DNA of 50,091 bases from the NCBI GenBank assembly GCA_963205175.1, contig CAUJIW010000057.1, forward strand, positions 1-50,091, in the 5' to 3' direction. A program made the position numbers and the translations under genes. Of the stretch, positions 41,939-50,091 are shown one piece after another; the first letter of the stretch is position 1, and every line of letters begins with the position of its first letter. A model generated the notes under the pieces. The model was given only the letters and a program-made list of their open reading frames with translations, did not search any database and was not told where the DNA came from. This DNA is from Pseudomonadota bacterium (GTDB lineage Bacteria > Pseudomonadota > Alphaproteobacteria > Sphingomonadales > Sphingomonadaceae).

Positions 41939-42493
41939 ATGCCTATCGGAACCGTGAAGTGGTTCAATGTTGAAAAGGGATACGGCTTCATCGCCCCGGA
42001 AGAGGGTGGGACAGACGCATTCGTCCATATTTCCGCAGTCGAACGCTCGGGCATGCGCGTCCTCGTCGAAGGGCAGCAGGTGGAGTATGAGCTGGGCATG
42101 TCCAAGCAGGGCAAGCCGGCGGCCCAGAACCTGAAAGTCATTGGTGGCCCGACCCCGGAAGAAGCGGAAGCCATGGCGCCCAAGCCGCGCCGTGACTTCG
42201 GCGGTGATCGCCCGCGTTCGGGCTTTGGCGGCCCGCGTGGCGGCGGCTTCGGCGGCGAGCGCTCGGGCGGCTACGGCGGTGGTGGCGGTGGCGGCTTCGG
42301 CGGCGAACGCTCGGGCGGCTACGGCGGCGGTGGCGGCTACGGCGGCGAACGTTCTGGCGGCGGCGGTGGCTATCGCGGCCGTGGCGGCGGTTTCGGCGGT
42401 GACGACGGCGGCTTCGGCGGCGGCCGCGGCGGTGGCGGCTTCGGCGATGACCGTCCGCGCGGCGGTCCGGGTGGCCGGCGCCGGTTCGGCTGA
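41939..42493 (+). CDS. cold-shock domain protein with long Gly/Arg-rich tail
   Basis: 184 residues from ATG 41939. Residues 1-68 are a CSD: GTVKWFNVEKGYGFIAPEEG with RNP1 (KGYGFI), then DAFVHISAV with RNP2 (FVHIS). From ~80 the tail is almost entirely Gly, Arg, Phe, Tyr and Ser, with repeats of FGGERSGGYGGGG starting at nucleotides 42248, 42296 and 42338, and ending PGGRRRFG. Typical CspA proteins are ~70 residues, so this is a fusion of a nucleic-acid chaperone with an RGG-like disordered region, a build known in some alphaproteobacteria. A strong hairpin follows the stop codon. Confidence 0.92.
   Translation: MPIGTVKWFNVEKGYGFIAPEEGGTDAFVHISAVERSGMRVLVEGQQVEYELGMSKQGKPAAQNLKVIGGPTPEEAEAMAPKPRRDFGGDRPRSGFGGPRGGGFGGERSGGYGGGGGGGFGGERSGGYGGGGGYGGERSGGGGGYRGRGGGFGGDDGGFGGGRGGGGFGDDRPRGGPGGRRRFG
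42248..42378. repeat. in-frame 42-48-bp repeats encoding the RGG-like tail
   Basis: Three imperfect units begin at 42248, 42296 and 42338 (ttcggcggcgarcg or tacggcggcgaacg). The unit lengths, 48 and 42 bases, keep the frame, so the repeat number can vary without harm. Confidence 0.75.
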
Positions 42494-42519
42494 ACCGACA
42501 CCGACAACTGATCGACCCG

Positions 42520-42545
42520 TAACGGCCGCCCTTGGGCGGCCGTTA
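42520..42545 (+). terminator. hairpin after the cold-shock gene
   Basis: Perfect 11-bp stem TAACGGCCGCC / GGCGGCCGTTA with loop CTTG, 26 bases after the stop codon. The following bases (TACATTC) lack a T-run, so termination may be weak or the hairpin may protect the mRNA 3' end. Confidence 0.7.
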
Positions 42546-42643
42546 TACATTCAGCCCCCCGAAATTCGGCTCATGGCCATGGAAAGTCAGCAGAACCACC
42601 TTCAAACCGCACCCATGAGTGGCAAATTGATATGCAGTCGACA

Positions 42644-42801
42644 TTGACTTCCGCGGCAAAACGTCTATTCCAAACCAGCCCGGAACCTCACAATCATAAG
42701 TTTGCAACCCGGGTGCCATAACAATAATGAACTTCGCGTGCGGCGAAGTTACCGCATAGGGTAAAGCTGTCACGGGGGGCTGCGCGAGCAGCCCCTTTCT
42801 T
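42644..42801 (+). ncRNA. candidate small RNA (~120 nt) with its own promoter and terminator
   Basis: Promoter-like TTGACT (42644-42649), 16 bases, TATTCC (42666-42671). Then hairpin AACTTCGC-GTGCG-GCGAAGTT (42730-42750) and, 25 bases later, GGGGCTGC-GCGA-GCAGCCCC (42776-42795) with a GNRA tetraloop followed by TTTCTT. No ORF or ribosome site precedes the terminator in this interval. The cold-shock gene already has its own 3' hairpin, so this second terminator needs another transcript. Confidence 0.4.
42776..42801 (+). terminator. intrinsic terminator between cold-shock and NMO genes
   Basis: 8-bp perfect GC-rich stem with GCGA tetraloop, then TTTCTT. It lies ~140 bases before the NMO gene and reads on the plus strand. 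Confidence 0.8.
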
Positions 42802-42942
42802 GACGCCAGCCGCATCGGGCTCCGCCGAGCGCCCAGCCGCCGGCACACACCCCCCACGAACCCTGTTGACCGCCCGTGCAGGACTGGCAGACTGTTGCCG
42901 CATCCAATAATTTCTGATCTGCTTTTATGAGGTTGTTACACC

Positions 42943-43944
42943 ATGGCCATTGCCCAATCCCAGATCGCCAACTCGCTGAAAGCCAAGCTGCGCCTGCCCG
43001 TCGTTGGCTCGCCGCTGTTCATCATCTCCGGCCCGCAGCTGGTGATGGCCCAGTGCAAGGCCGGCATTGTCGGCTCGTTTCCGGCGCTCAACGCCCGCCC
43101 GGGCCATGTGCTCGACGAATGGTTGTCGGAGATCAAGGAAACGCTGGCAGCGCATACCGCCGCTCACCCCGAACGCCCGGCGGCCCCGTTCGCGGTCAAC
43201 CAGATCGTCCACCGCTCCAACGGCCGGCTGGAACATGACCTGGAGATGTGCGTGAAGCACAAGGTGCCGCTGGTCATCACCTCGCTGGGCGCCCGAGAGG
43301 AAGTCTTCCAGGCCATTCACAGCTATGGCGGTCTGGTGTTCCACGACGTCATCAACATCAACCACGCCCACAAGGCGATCGAGAAAGGCGCCGACGGTCT
43401 CATCGCCGTGTGCGCCGGCGCCGGCGGGCATGCCGGCACCCTGTCACCGTTCGCGCTGGTGCAGGAAATCCGCCAGTGGTTCGACGGCCCGCTGCTGCTG
43501 TCGGGTTCGATCGCCAATGGCCGTTCCATCCTCGCCGCCGAAGCGATGGGCGCCGACTTCGCCTACATGGGTTCGGTGTTCATCGCCACCGAGGAGGCCA
43601 ACGCCGACCCCGCCTACAAGCAGTGCATCGTCGATGCGATTGCCGAGGATATCGTCTATTCCAACCTGTTCACCGGCGTGCACGGCAATTATCTGCGCCA
43701 GTCCATCGAGGCGGCCGGCCTCGACCCAAGGAACCTGCCGGAATCCGACCCCAGCAAGATGGATTTCGGCTCCGGCGGCAACACCGACGCCAAGGCCTGG
43801 AAGGACATCTGGGGCTGCGGCCAGGGCATCGGCGTCGTCAAGGCCGTCGAGCCGGTGGCAGCCGTCGTCGACCGGCTGGAACGGGAATATAACGCGGCCC
43901 GCGACCAGTTGCTGGACGCCCCCGCGGCACTCGCGGCGCAATAG
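42943..43944 (+). CDS. nitronate monooxygenase-like FMN protein
   Basis: 333 residues, ATG 42943. NMO/2-nitropropane dioxygenase fold: PVVGSPLFIISGPQLVMAQC at the start, GIVGSFPALNARPGHVLDEW, the FMN-binding GADGLIAVCAGAGGHAGTLS, then LLLSGSIANGRSILAAEAMG and ADFAYMGSVFIATEEANA. The GAGGHAG segment contains the histidine that often acts as base. It oxidises alkyl nitronates or serves as an NADH:quinone reductase in related proteins; the exact substrate is unknown. Confidence 0.9.
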   Translation: MAIAQSQIANSLKAKLRLPVVGSPLFIISGPQLVMAQCKAGIVGSFPALNARPGHVLDEWLSEIKETLAAHTAAHPERPAAPFAVNQIVHRSNGRLEHDLEMCVKHKVPLVITSLGAREEVFQAIHSYGGLVFHDVININHAHKAIEKGADGLIAVCAGAGGHAGTLSPFALVQEIRQWFDGPLLLSGSIANGRSILAAEAMGADFAYMGSVFIATEEANADPAYKQCIVDAIAEDIVYSNLFTGVHGNYLRQSIEAAGLDPRNLPESDPSKMDFGSGGNTDAKAWKDIWGCGQGIGVVKAVEPVAAVVDRLEREYNAARDQLLDAPAALAAQ

Positions 43945-44309
43945 CCGCGCCGGCGAGCGATGGCGGCCAGTAGTGCGGCCGCCATCGCCCCCACCCCGGC
44001 CCGACACCGCCTCCTTTGGCGCGACCCGGCCCGCCACCGGCCGTTCCGCCTTGACTGATGCCCCCTACCCGCCTGACGCCCGCCCGGCGTTGTAGCGTCG
44101 GCAGCAAGATCGGGCGGCAAGAAGATCGGGCGGGGCAATATCCACCGGGCAGGATCCGCTGCCTCTGGGAAGCGCCGCGATGGGTAAGCGCCGCCAATCG
44201 TGGCAGGACCGGCGGTTTTCCGCCCGTGTCCGCCGGCGAAACGCCCGCCTTGGTGGCGGCACAACTCTTGCTTGCTCCTGTTACGCGAACAACATGAGGA
44301 GCAACCACC
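43945..44309. other. 365-bp gap with a short repeat
   Basis: No convincing gene. AAGATCGGGCGG occurs twice (44106-44117 and 44122-44133). The last 30 bases carry the ribosome site GAGGAG for the next gene. Confidence 0.5.
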
Positions 44310-44834
44310 ATGTCCGACATCACCATCGGCCCGCTGCGGCTCGACCCTGCCACCGCCCGCCCGATCTCGGCCGCCAACCTGCCGATGATCAAACTGGACG
44401 AGCGGACCACCGAGGCGCTCAAGCGCTTCAAGGACAGTCTGGACGATCCGGCGGCGCGGCCGTCACCGCCTGCCGACCCCCTCTATGCCACGGTCAAGGT
44501 CGGCGGCCGGGTGGTGGCATCGCTGAGCAACAGCGGCGTCGCGAGCTTTCCGCGCAGTGCTGACGCCATCCCCGGCCTGACCTCCGACGGCATCGGCCCG
44601 GAACTCGCCGCCGCCCGGGCGGCGCAGATCGCCCAGGCGCTCGGCGGCACCGTCGAGATGGCACCGACCGCGCTCAGCCAGACGCAGTGGACGGCCTCGC
44701 CCTATGCCAGGAGCCTGCAAGACAGCAGCCGCGGCGAACAGGCCCTGGCCCAGCTCAGCGCCCTGCTCGATGCCGGCAGCCACGCCGGGATCCAGCGGCA
44801 GCTCCAGCAAGCAGCCGAGCCGATGACGCCGTAA
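44310..44834 (+). CDS. uncharacterised 174-residue protein
   Basis: ATG 44310 follows GAGGAG at good spacing, and codon third positions are strongly GC-rich, which supports a real gene. No family was recognised. The sequence is soluble, without signal peptide or membrane segment: a start MSDITIGPLRLDPATARPIS, a possible beta-hairpin LYATVKVGGRVVASLSNSGV, then an alanine- and glutamine-rich helical C-terminus (GEQALAQLSALLDAGSHAGI). The VGGRVVASLSNSGVAS stretch looks like a small exposed sheet. It stands alone between the NMO gene and the complex I subunit gene. Confidence 0.6.
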   Translation: MSDITIGPLRLDPATARPISAANLPMIKLDERTTEALKRFKDSLDDPAARPSPPADPLYATVKVGGRVVASLSNSGVASFPRSADAIPGLTSDGIGPELAAARAAQIAQALGGTVEMAPTALSQTQWTASPYARSLQDSSRGEQALAQLSALLDAGSHAGIQRQLQQAAEPMTP

Positions 44835-44900
44835 CCCACCCGCTGGCGTTCGCGGCCGGCGCGTGCTGCGGACACTGGTGGCCGGGTCTGACGGCCGGCT

Positions 44901-45179
44901 TTAGCGGAAGTTGTCGGCGTAGGACTGCAGCTTGAGGGCGCGCGGCTGATCCGGCAGCACCTCGTAGGCCAGGCCGTGCTTGTCGGCGTAGGCGATCGCG
45001 GCATCGCAGGAGTCGAACTTCAGGCGCACCTGCGACTGGGTGCTGGCGCCACCGGCCCAGCCCATCAGCGGGTCCGGCCGCTTGGCGGCGTCCGCCTCGA
45101 ACTCCAGCAGCCACAGGCGGGTGTTGCCCTTGCCCGATTGCATGGCCGTCTTGGCCGGCCGAAAGATACGCGCCTTCAT
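44901..45179 (-). CDS. NADH dehydrogenase (complex I) NDUFS4-like accessory subunit
   Basis: 92 residues from ATG 45177-45179; longer in-frame codons upstream are not supported. The family markers MKARIFRPAKTAMQSGKGNT, WLLEFEADAAKRPDPLMGWA and YADKHGLAYEVLPDQP match the ETC complex I NDUFS4/18-kDa subunit. Bacterial copies occur mainly in alphaproteobacteria, often away from the nuo operon as here, and help stabilise the NADH-oxidising arm. Confidence 0.93.
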   Translation of the reverse strand: MKARIFRPAKTAMQSGKGNTRLWLLEFEADAAKRPDPLMGWAGGASTQSQVRLKFDSCDAAIAYADKHGLAYEVLPDQPRALKLQSYADNFR

Positions 45180-45315
45180 CTGCTTACCGCCCTCTGTTGG
45201 CCTATAGCCTGGTCGTACCGACGTCGCAGTCCTGCCGCGCGGCCGCGCCGCCGTCAAGACCCCCGTCCGACCAGACCCCCGCCCGAGCGAGGCGCGGATC
45301 GTCGCGGACGCCGGC

Positions 45316-48024
45316 TCAGGCCTCCGCGCCGTCCCCGACATCGCCATCCTCGGCCTCGTCGTCGCCGTTGCCATCGTCCTTGACCTGCGCCACCGACACC
45401 ACATGCTCGTCGTCCGCCACCCGGAACAGGGTGACGCCCTGGGTGTTGCGGCTCATGATGCGCACCTCGCCGACGCCAATGCGGATGATCTTGGCCTGGT
45501 CGGTGATCAGCAGCAGATGGTCGTCGTGCGCCACCGGGAAGCTGGCCACCACCGGCCCGTTGCGGGTCGAGCTTTCGATCGCCGTCACGCCCTGGTTGCC
45601 GCGACCCATGGTGCGGAACTCATAGGCGCTGGTGCGCTTGCCGTAACCGTTGGCGGTCACGGTCATGATGAACTGCTCGGCCGCCGCCAGCGCCGCCATA
45701 CGCTCATCCGACAGCGTCGCCGGCGCCGGCTCGGCCTTCCAGGCCGCCGACTTCAGATAGGCCTCGCGCTCCTCCTGCGTGGCGTCCTGACCCTGCAGGA
45801 TGGTGAGCGAGATCACCGCGTCGCCCGCCGCCAGGTTCATGCCGCGCACGCCGGTGGACGTCCGGCTCTGGAACTCGCGCACATCCGCCACCGGGAAGCG
45901 GATCGCCTTGCCGCCACGGGCGGCGAGCAGCACGTCGTCGCCTTCCCCGCACAACGCGACGCCGATCAGCCGGTCGTCGGCGTCCTCGTCCTCGAAGCGG
46001 ATGGCGATCTTGCCGGCCGACGGGATGTTGGTGAAGGCGTCCATGCTGTTGCGGCGCACGCTGCCCTTGGCGGTGGCGAACATGACGTGGAGCTTGCCCC
46101 ACTCCGCCTCGTCCTCCGGCAGCGGCAGGATGGTCGAGATGGTCTCGCCGTCGCTGAGTGGCAGCAGGTTGACCAGCGCCTTGCCCTTGGACTGCGGCGT
46201 GCCTTCCGGCAGCTTCCACACCTTCAGGCGATAGACCTGCCCCTTGGAGGAGAAGAACAGCACCGGCGTGTGGGTGGAAGCGACGAACACCTGGGTCATC
46301 ACGTCCTCGTCCTTGGTCGACATCGCCGAGCGGCCCTTGCCGCCGCGACGCTGCGCCCGATAGGTCGAGAGCGGCACCCGCTTGATGTAGCCGGACAAGG
46401 TGACGGTGACCACCATCTCCTCGCGCTGGATCAGATCCTCGTCGTCGATGTCGCCGAGATCCCCCTCGGCGATCTCGGTCAGGCGCGGCTTGGCGAACGA
46501 GTCGGCGATCTCGACGAACTCCGCCCGCATGTCGCGGTAGAGCCGGGCGCGATCGCGCAGGATCTCCAGCAGATCCTCAATCTTCGCCGACAACTCCTTG
46601 AGTTCATCGCCGATTTCGTCACGACCAAGCGCCGTCAGGCGATGCAGGCGCAGGTCCAGAATGGCCTTCACCTGTTCTTCCGACAGCCGGTAGCTGGTCA
46701 GCGCGGCATCGCCCGGCGACACCGCCTCGACGAGCTGGACATAGGGCAGGATCTCATCGATCGGCCACTCACGGGTGAGCAGCTTCTCGCGCGCTTCCGC
46801 CGGCGTCGACGACGAGCGGATCATCCGCACCACCTCGTCGAGGTTGGTGACCGCGACCACCAGGCCGAGCAAGATGTGCGCCCGGTCGCGCGCCTTGTTC
46901 AGCTCGAACTTGGTGCGGCGGGTGATGACCTGTTCGCGGAACTGGATGAAGGCGGTCAGCACCTCCTTCAGCCCCATCTGCTCCGGCCGGCCGCCGTTGA
47001 TCGCCAGCAGGTTGACCGAGAAGCTCGATTGCGCCGGGGTGTAGCGGTAGATCTGGTTCAGCACCACGTCGGCGACGGCATCGCGCTTGAGCTCGATGAC
47101 CACCCGCACGCCCTCGCGGTTGGACTCGTCGCGGATTTCCGAGATGCCCTCGATCCGCTTGTCCTTGACGCACTCGGCGATGCGCTCGACCAGCGTCGCC
47201 TTGTTCACCTGATAGGGGATCTCGGTGAGGATGATCGCCTCGCGATCCTTGCCCCAGGTCTCGATGTGCGAGCGCGAGCGCACGATGAAGGTGCCGCGCC
47301 CGGTGCGATAGGCCTGCAGGATGCCGCCCCGGCCGAGAATGATGCCGCCGGTGGGGAAGTCCGGCCCCGGCACGATGGGCAGCAGCTCTTCAACCGTCAG
47401 CGCGGGATTATCGATCAACGCACAGCAGGCATTGATGATTTCACCCAGATTGTGCGGCGGGATATTGGTCGCCATGCCGACCGCGATACCGCCGGCGCCA
47501 TTGACCAGCAGGTTGGGGAAGCGGGCCGGCAGCACCACCGGCTCGCGTTCCGAGCCGTCGTAGTTGGGCTGGAAATCCACCGTGTCGCGGTCGATGTCCT
47601 CCAGCAGATTGTCGGCCACCTTGGCCATCCGCGCTTCGGTGTAGCGCATGGCCGCCGCGCGATCGCCGTCCATCGAGCCGAAGTTGCCCTGACCGTCGAT
47701 CAGCGGCACCCGCATCGAGAAGTCCTGCGCCATGCGCACCAGGGCCTCATAGATCGCGGAGTCGCCATGCGGATGGTATTTACCGATGACGTCACCGACG
47801 ATGCGGGCCGACTTCCGGTAGGGCTTGTTGGCGGTGTAGCCGTTCTCGTGGCACGAGAAGAGAATCCGCCGGTGCACCGGCTTCAGACCGTCGCGGACGT
47901 CCGGCAGCGCGCGGCTGACGATCACGCTCATGGCGTAATCGAGATAGCTGGTCTTCATCTCCTCGACGATGGAGATCGGGCGAATATCGGAGGGGTCCGA
48001 GCTGGGGTGGTCGGTCAGGTCCAA
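45316..48024 (-). CDS. gyrA: DNA gyrase subunit A
   Basis: 902 residues, beginning at TTG (48022-48024) with AGGA upstream; no ATG gives a better start. Domains: winged-helix/breakage-reunion part with [16 protein letters not shown] sequence (here [20 protein letters not shown]), catalytic Tyr in MRYTEARM, and the C-terminal beta-pinwheel whose GyrA box is QRRGGKG. The quinolone-resistance region reads [17 protein letters not shown]: the position-83 serine is kept and position 87 is Glu, so no classic resistance change is visible. The tail is very acidic ([20 protein letters not shown]), a feature that modulates supercoiling in other gyrases. Confidence 0.97.
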   Translation of the reverse strand: MDLTDHPSSDPSDIRPISIVEEMKTSYLDYAMSVIVSRALPDVRDGLKPVHRRILFSCHENGYTANKPYRKSARIVGDVIGKYHPHGDSAIYEALVRMAQDFSMRVPLIDGQGNFGSMDGDRAAAMRYTEARMAKVADNLLEDIDRDTVDFQPNYDGSEREPVVLPARFPNLLVNGAGGIAVGMATNIPPHNLGEIINACCALIDNPALTVEELLPIVPGPDFPTGGIILGRGGILQAYRTGRGTFIVRSRSHIETWGKDREAIILTEIPYQVNKATLVERIAECVKDKRIEGISEIRDESNREGVRVVIELKRDAVADVVLNQIYRYTPAQSSFSVNLLAINGGRPEQMGLKEVLTAFIQFREQVITRRTKFELNKARDRAHILLGLVVAVTNLDEVVRMIRSSSTPAEAREKLLTREWPIDEILPYVQLVEAVSPGDAALTSYRLSEEQVKAILDLRLHRLTALGRDEIGDELKELSAKIEDLLEILRDRARLYRDMRAEFVEIADSFAKPRLTEIAEGDLGDIDDEDLIQREEMVVTVTLSGYIKRVPLSTYRAQRRGGKGRSAMSTKDEDVMTQVFVASTHTPVLFFSSKGQVYRLKVWKLPEGTPQSKGKALVNLLPLSDGETISTILPLPEDEAEWGKLHVMFATAKGSVRRNSMDAFTNIPSAGKIAIRFEDEDADDRLIGVALCGEGDDVLLAARGGKAIRFPVADVREFQSRTSTGVRGMNLAAGDAVISLTILQGQDATQEEREAYLKSAAWKAEPAPATLSDERMAALAAAEQFIMTVTANGYGKRTSAYEFRTMGRGNQGVTAIESSTRNGPVVASFPVAHDDHLLLITDQAKIIRIGVGEVRIMSRNTQGVTLFRVADDEHVVSVAQVKDDGNGDDEAEDGDVGDGAEA

Positions 48025-48238
48025 CGGTCAATTCCTGGATAGGCGCCAAGGCGGTCTTGTTGCTTCATGTTGTAGCCAAGCCGGTGGTCAAATACCAGTT
48101 TTATGGTCCGTGTCCATGTCTGCATCCATGTCCGGGCCGATGTTTCGGTCACGCGCCCGACCGCCTGCGCGCCGCGGCCACGCCGTGCGCGCGCATTAAG
48201 GCATGGACCCCGCCGGCGGCCTTGCCCATATAGCGACC

Positions 48239-49618
48239 ATGAGCATGATCCCGACCCCCAGCAGCGACCCCATTCACGTCATCGGCGGCGGCCTTGCCGG
48301 CTCGGAAGCCGCCTGGCAGCTGGCCGAGGCCGGCCTGGCCGTGGTGCTGCACGAGATGCGCCCGGTGCGCATGACCGACGCCCACCAGACCGACGGCCTG
48401 GCCGAACTGGTGTGCTCGAACTCGCTGCGCTCCGACGACCCCAGCCACAACGCGGTCGGGCTGCTGCACGAGGAGATGCGCCGCGCCGGCTCGCTGATCC
48501 TGCGCTGCGCCGACCAGACCCGGGTGCCGGCCGGCAGCGCGCTGGCGGTCGACCGTGACGCTTTCTCACAGGCGGTGACGGCGGCGCTGGCCGCCCACCC
48601 GCGCATCGCCCTGGAACGCGGCGAAGTGGTGGGCCTGCCGCCGGCTGCGTGGTCGAGCGTCGTCATCGCTACCGGGCCGCTGACGGCGCCGGCGCTGGCG
48701 GAAGCCGTGCGCGACCTCACCGGCGAGGACGAGCTGGCCTTCTTCGATGCCATCGCCCCCATCGTCTACAAGGAGTCGATCGACTTCGACATCGCCTGGT
48801 TCCAGTCCCGCTACGACAAGGCCAGCGGGCCGGGCAGCGACGGCAAGGACTATATCAACTGCCCGCTCGACAAGGAGCAGTACTTCGCCTTCGTCGAGGA
48901 ACTGCTGGCCGGCGACAAGACGGTGTTCAAGGAATGGGAGGCCAACACCCCCTATTTCGACGGCTGCATGCCGATCGAGGTGATGGCCGAGCGTGGCCCG
49001 CTGACGCTGCGGTTCGGGCCGATGAAGGCGGTCGGGCTCGACGATCCGCGCACCGGCCGCTGGCCGTTCGCCGTGGTCCAGCTGCGCCAGGACAATGCGC
49101 TGGGCACGCTGTACAACATGGTCGGCTTCCAGACCAAGCTGAAGCACGCCGAGCAGGTGCGCATCTTCCGCACCATTCCGGGGCTGGAGAACGCCCAGTT
49201 CGCCCGCCTGGGCGGCCTGCACCGCAACACCTTCATCCGCTCGCCCCGGGTGCTGGACGCCAGCCTGCGCCTGAAGGCCGACCCGCGGCTGCGCTTCGCC
49301 GGCCAGATCACCGGTGTCGAGGGCTATGTCGAGAGCGCCGCCATCGGGCTGCTGGCCGGCCGCTTCGCCGCCGCCGAGCGCCTGGGCCTGCCGCTCGACC
49401 CGCCGCCGCCGACCACGGCGTTTGGCGCCCTGCTCGGCCACATCACCGGCGGCGCCGATGCCACCCACTTCCAGCCGATGAACGTCAACTTCGGACTGTT
49501 CCCGCCGCTGGAGGCCAGTGTCCACAAATCCCAGCGCAAACCGGCGATGGCCGAGCGGGCGCTGCGGGATGCCGACGGCTGGCTGGCCCGCACGCGCGCG
49601 GCTGTCGCGGCGGCATAA
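48239..49618 (+). CDS. trmFO: methylenetetrahydrofolate-tRNA-(uracil-5-)-methyltransferase
   Basis: About 459 residues from ATG 48239 (a second ATG two codons later is possible). It makes m5U54 in the T-loop of tRNAs using methylene-tetrahydrofolate and FADH2. FAD motif: [20 protein letters not shown]; family signatures: [99 protein letters not shown]. TrmFO replaces TrmA in Gram-positives and alphaproteobacteria. Divergent from gyrA. Confidence 0.96.
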   Translation: MSMIPTPSSDPIHVIGGGLAGSEAAWQLAEAGLAVVLHEMRPVRMTDAHQTDGLAELVCSNSLRSDDPSHNAVGLLHEEMRRAGSLILRCADQTRVPAGSALAVDRDAFSQAVTAALAAHPRIALERGEVVGLPPAAWSSVVIATGPLTAPALAEAVRDLTGEDELAFFDAIAPIVYKESIDFDIAWFQSRYDKASGPGSDGKDYINCPLDKEQYFAFVEELLAGDKTVFKEWEANTPYFDGCMPIEVMAERGPLTLRFGPMKAVGLDDPRTGRWPFAVVQLRQDNALGTLYNMVGFQTKLKHAEQVRIFRTIPGLENAQFARLGGLHRNTFIRSPRVLDASLRLKADPRLRFAGQITGVEGYVESAAIGLLAGRFAAAERLGLPLDPPPPTTAFGALLGHITGGADATHFQPMNVNFGLFPPLEASVHKSQRKPAMAERALRDADGWLARTRAAVAAA

Positions 49619-49715
49619 AATCGACGCATATTCCGGCATCTGGAATATTGCATATCCCGGCAGGCCAGCGTATATGCGCCGGACTTCGCCGCTCGACGGC
49701 GCGGACGACCGGTGT

Positions 49716-49791
49716 GGGGCCGTAGCTCAGATGGGAGAGCGCAGCAATCGCACTGCTGAGGTCAGGGGTTCGATCCCCCTCGGCTCCACCA
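49716..49791 (+). tRNA. tRNA-Ala (anticodon CGC)
   Basis: 76 bases with encoded CCA. Acceptor GGGGCCG / CGGCTCC, D-stem GCTC/GAGC, anticodon stem CAGCA/TGCTG with loop ATCGCAC giving anticodon CGC, five-base variable loop, T-arm AGGGG-TTCGATC-CCCCT. All stems are intact. Reads GCG alanine codons, in keeping with the high GC of the genome. Confidence 0.97.
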
Positions 49792-49798
49792 CTTACCC

Positions 49799-49829
49799 AA
49801 AACCCAACCCTTATCGGTTGGGTTTTTTT
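49799..49829 (+). terminator. terminator after tRNA-Ala
   Basis: Stem AAACCCAACC / GGTTGGGTTT with loop CTTATC, then a run of T. It begins eight bases after the CCA end. Confidence 0.95.
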
Positions 49830-50091
49830 ATGCCCGGAATGCCAGTGTTGGCGCGGTTTCCGGCCTTGCTGCGACGGACGCCGCCGCCCCGGATGACCCG
49901 GTTTCGGGCGGTTTTCCGTTCTCTGTCCCCGCCCATTCTCTGTTTCTGCGAAGGAGGACTTCGCACCCACCCCAGAGCTGGCGCGGGTTTCCGGCGGCTT
50001 GTTCGTCAGGCAAACCGCCTGCACGCTGGCGACCCGACCCCGAACGGGCTACCCGTTCACGATAGGCCGGACCTCCCAGGTGATTGCCATG
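49830..50091. other. gene-free end of the window
   Basis: No supported gene. A perfect 7-bp hairpin TGCGAAG-GAGGA-CTTCGCA (49947-49965) shows a Shine-Dalgarno-like GAGGA in its loop. The last three bases are ATG after AGGTG (about 50079-50083), which might be the start of a gene outside the window. Confidence 0.5.

Noticed and set aside
44106..44133. Short repeat AAGATCGGGCGG as part of a CRISPR or satellite array
   Set aside because: Only two copies of 12 bases with a 4-base gap; no further units or cas genes.
45403..48042. An 879-codon open frame on the plus strand opposite gyrA, and similar long frames opposite mgdC and nasA
   Set aside because: High-GC genes often leave the opposite strand open. 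The translations are rich in Arg, His, Gln, Gly and Ala, have no family motifs, and cover unmistakable genes.
49716..50091. Genomic island attached at tRNA-Ala
   Set aside because: No integrase and no repeat of the tRNA 3' end is visible in the remaining 300 bases; the window ends too soon to judge further.

Overview
This is a high-GC chromosomal window whose gene content points to an alphaproteobacterium. The evidence is TrmFO instead of TrmA, a stand-alone NDUFS4-type complex I subunit, a NasS/NasT nitrate switch, a methylamine N-methylglutamate cluster, and several sphingomonad- or Rhodospirillales-style TonB-dependent receptors. The genus cannot be fixed from the sequence alone. No insertion sequence, prophage or CRISPR array was seen.

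Layout. 1-705: the end of a methyltransferase gene and an orphan Phd/YefM-type antitoxin. 945-3240: a small island of two HEPN-motif genes (DUF3644 and Abi_2), the first more AT-rich than its surroundings. 3240-4221: almost 1 kb with no convincing gene. 4222-14490 (minus strand): an unbroken methylamine-oxidation operon, mgsA-mgsB-mgsC-gmaS-mgdA-mgdB-mgdC-mgdD-purU, divergent from an XRE-cupin regulator (14651-15307). 15570-20689: two TonB-dependent receptors, the second ending in a clear terminator. 20867-34861 (minus strand): nitrate assimilation in three transcription units, nasT-nasS, nrtA-nrtB-nrtCD-porin, and nirB-nirD-nasA-cobA. 35128-38458: a third TonB receptor followed by an SMP-30/gluconolactonase-like protein. 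38528-45179: mixed housekeeping and unknown genes (TauE/SafE, TIM-barrel protein, thioesterase, lipoprotein, PF04020 membrane protein, cold-shock protein with a Gly-Arg tail, NMO-like flavoprotein, an unknown 174-residue protein, NDUFS4). 45316-49791: gyrA, trmFO and tRNA-Ala(CGC).

How the genes work together. In the methylamine operon GmaS makes gamma-glutamylmethylamide, MgsABC turns it into N-methylglutamate, and MgdABCD (a sarcosine-oxidase-like heterotetramer) oxidises that to glutamate, with the methyl carbon probably leaving as methylene-tetrahydrofolate. PurU can then release formate from formyl-tetrahydrofolate. In the nitrate region NrtA/B/CD and a porin bring nitrate in, NasA reduces it to nitrite, NirBD reduces nitrite to ammonium, and CobA supplies a sirohaem precursor. 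NasS senses nitrate and controls the ANTAR RNA-binding antiterminator NasT.

The best find is regulatory. The leaders of both nirB and nrtA carry the complete target expected for NasT: two hairpins with six-base loops having A at position 1 and G at position 4, about 32-33 nt apart, with the second overlapping the 5' arm of an intrinsic terminator. Other points of interest are the tandem HEPN genes, the asymmetric double ABC ATPase NrtCD, a candidate small RNA near 42.7 kb, and an operator-like palindrome before the first TonB receptor.
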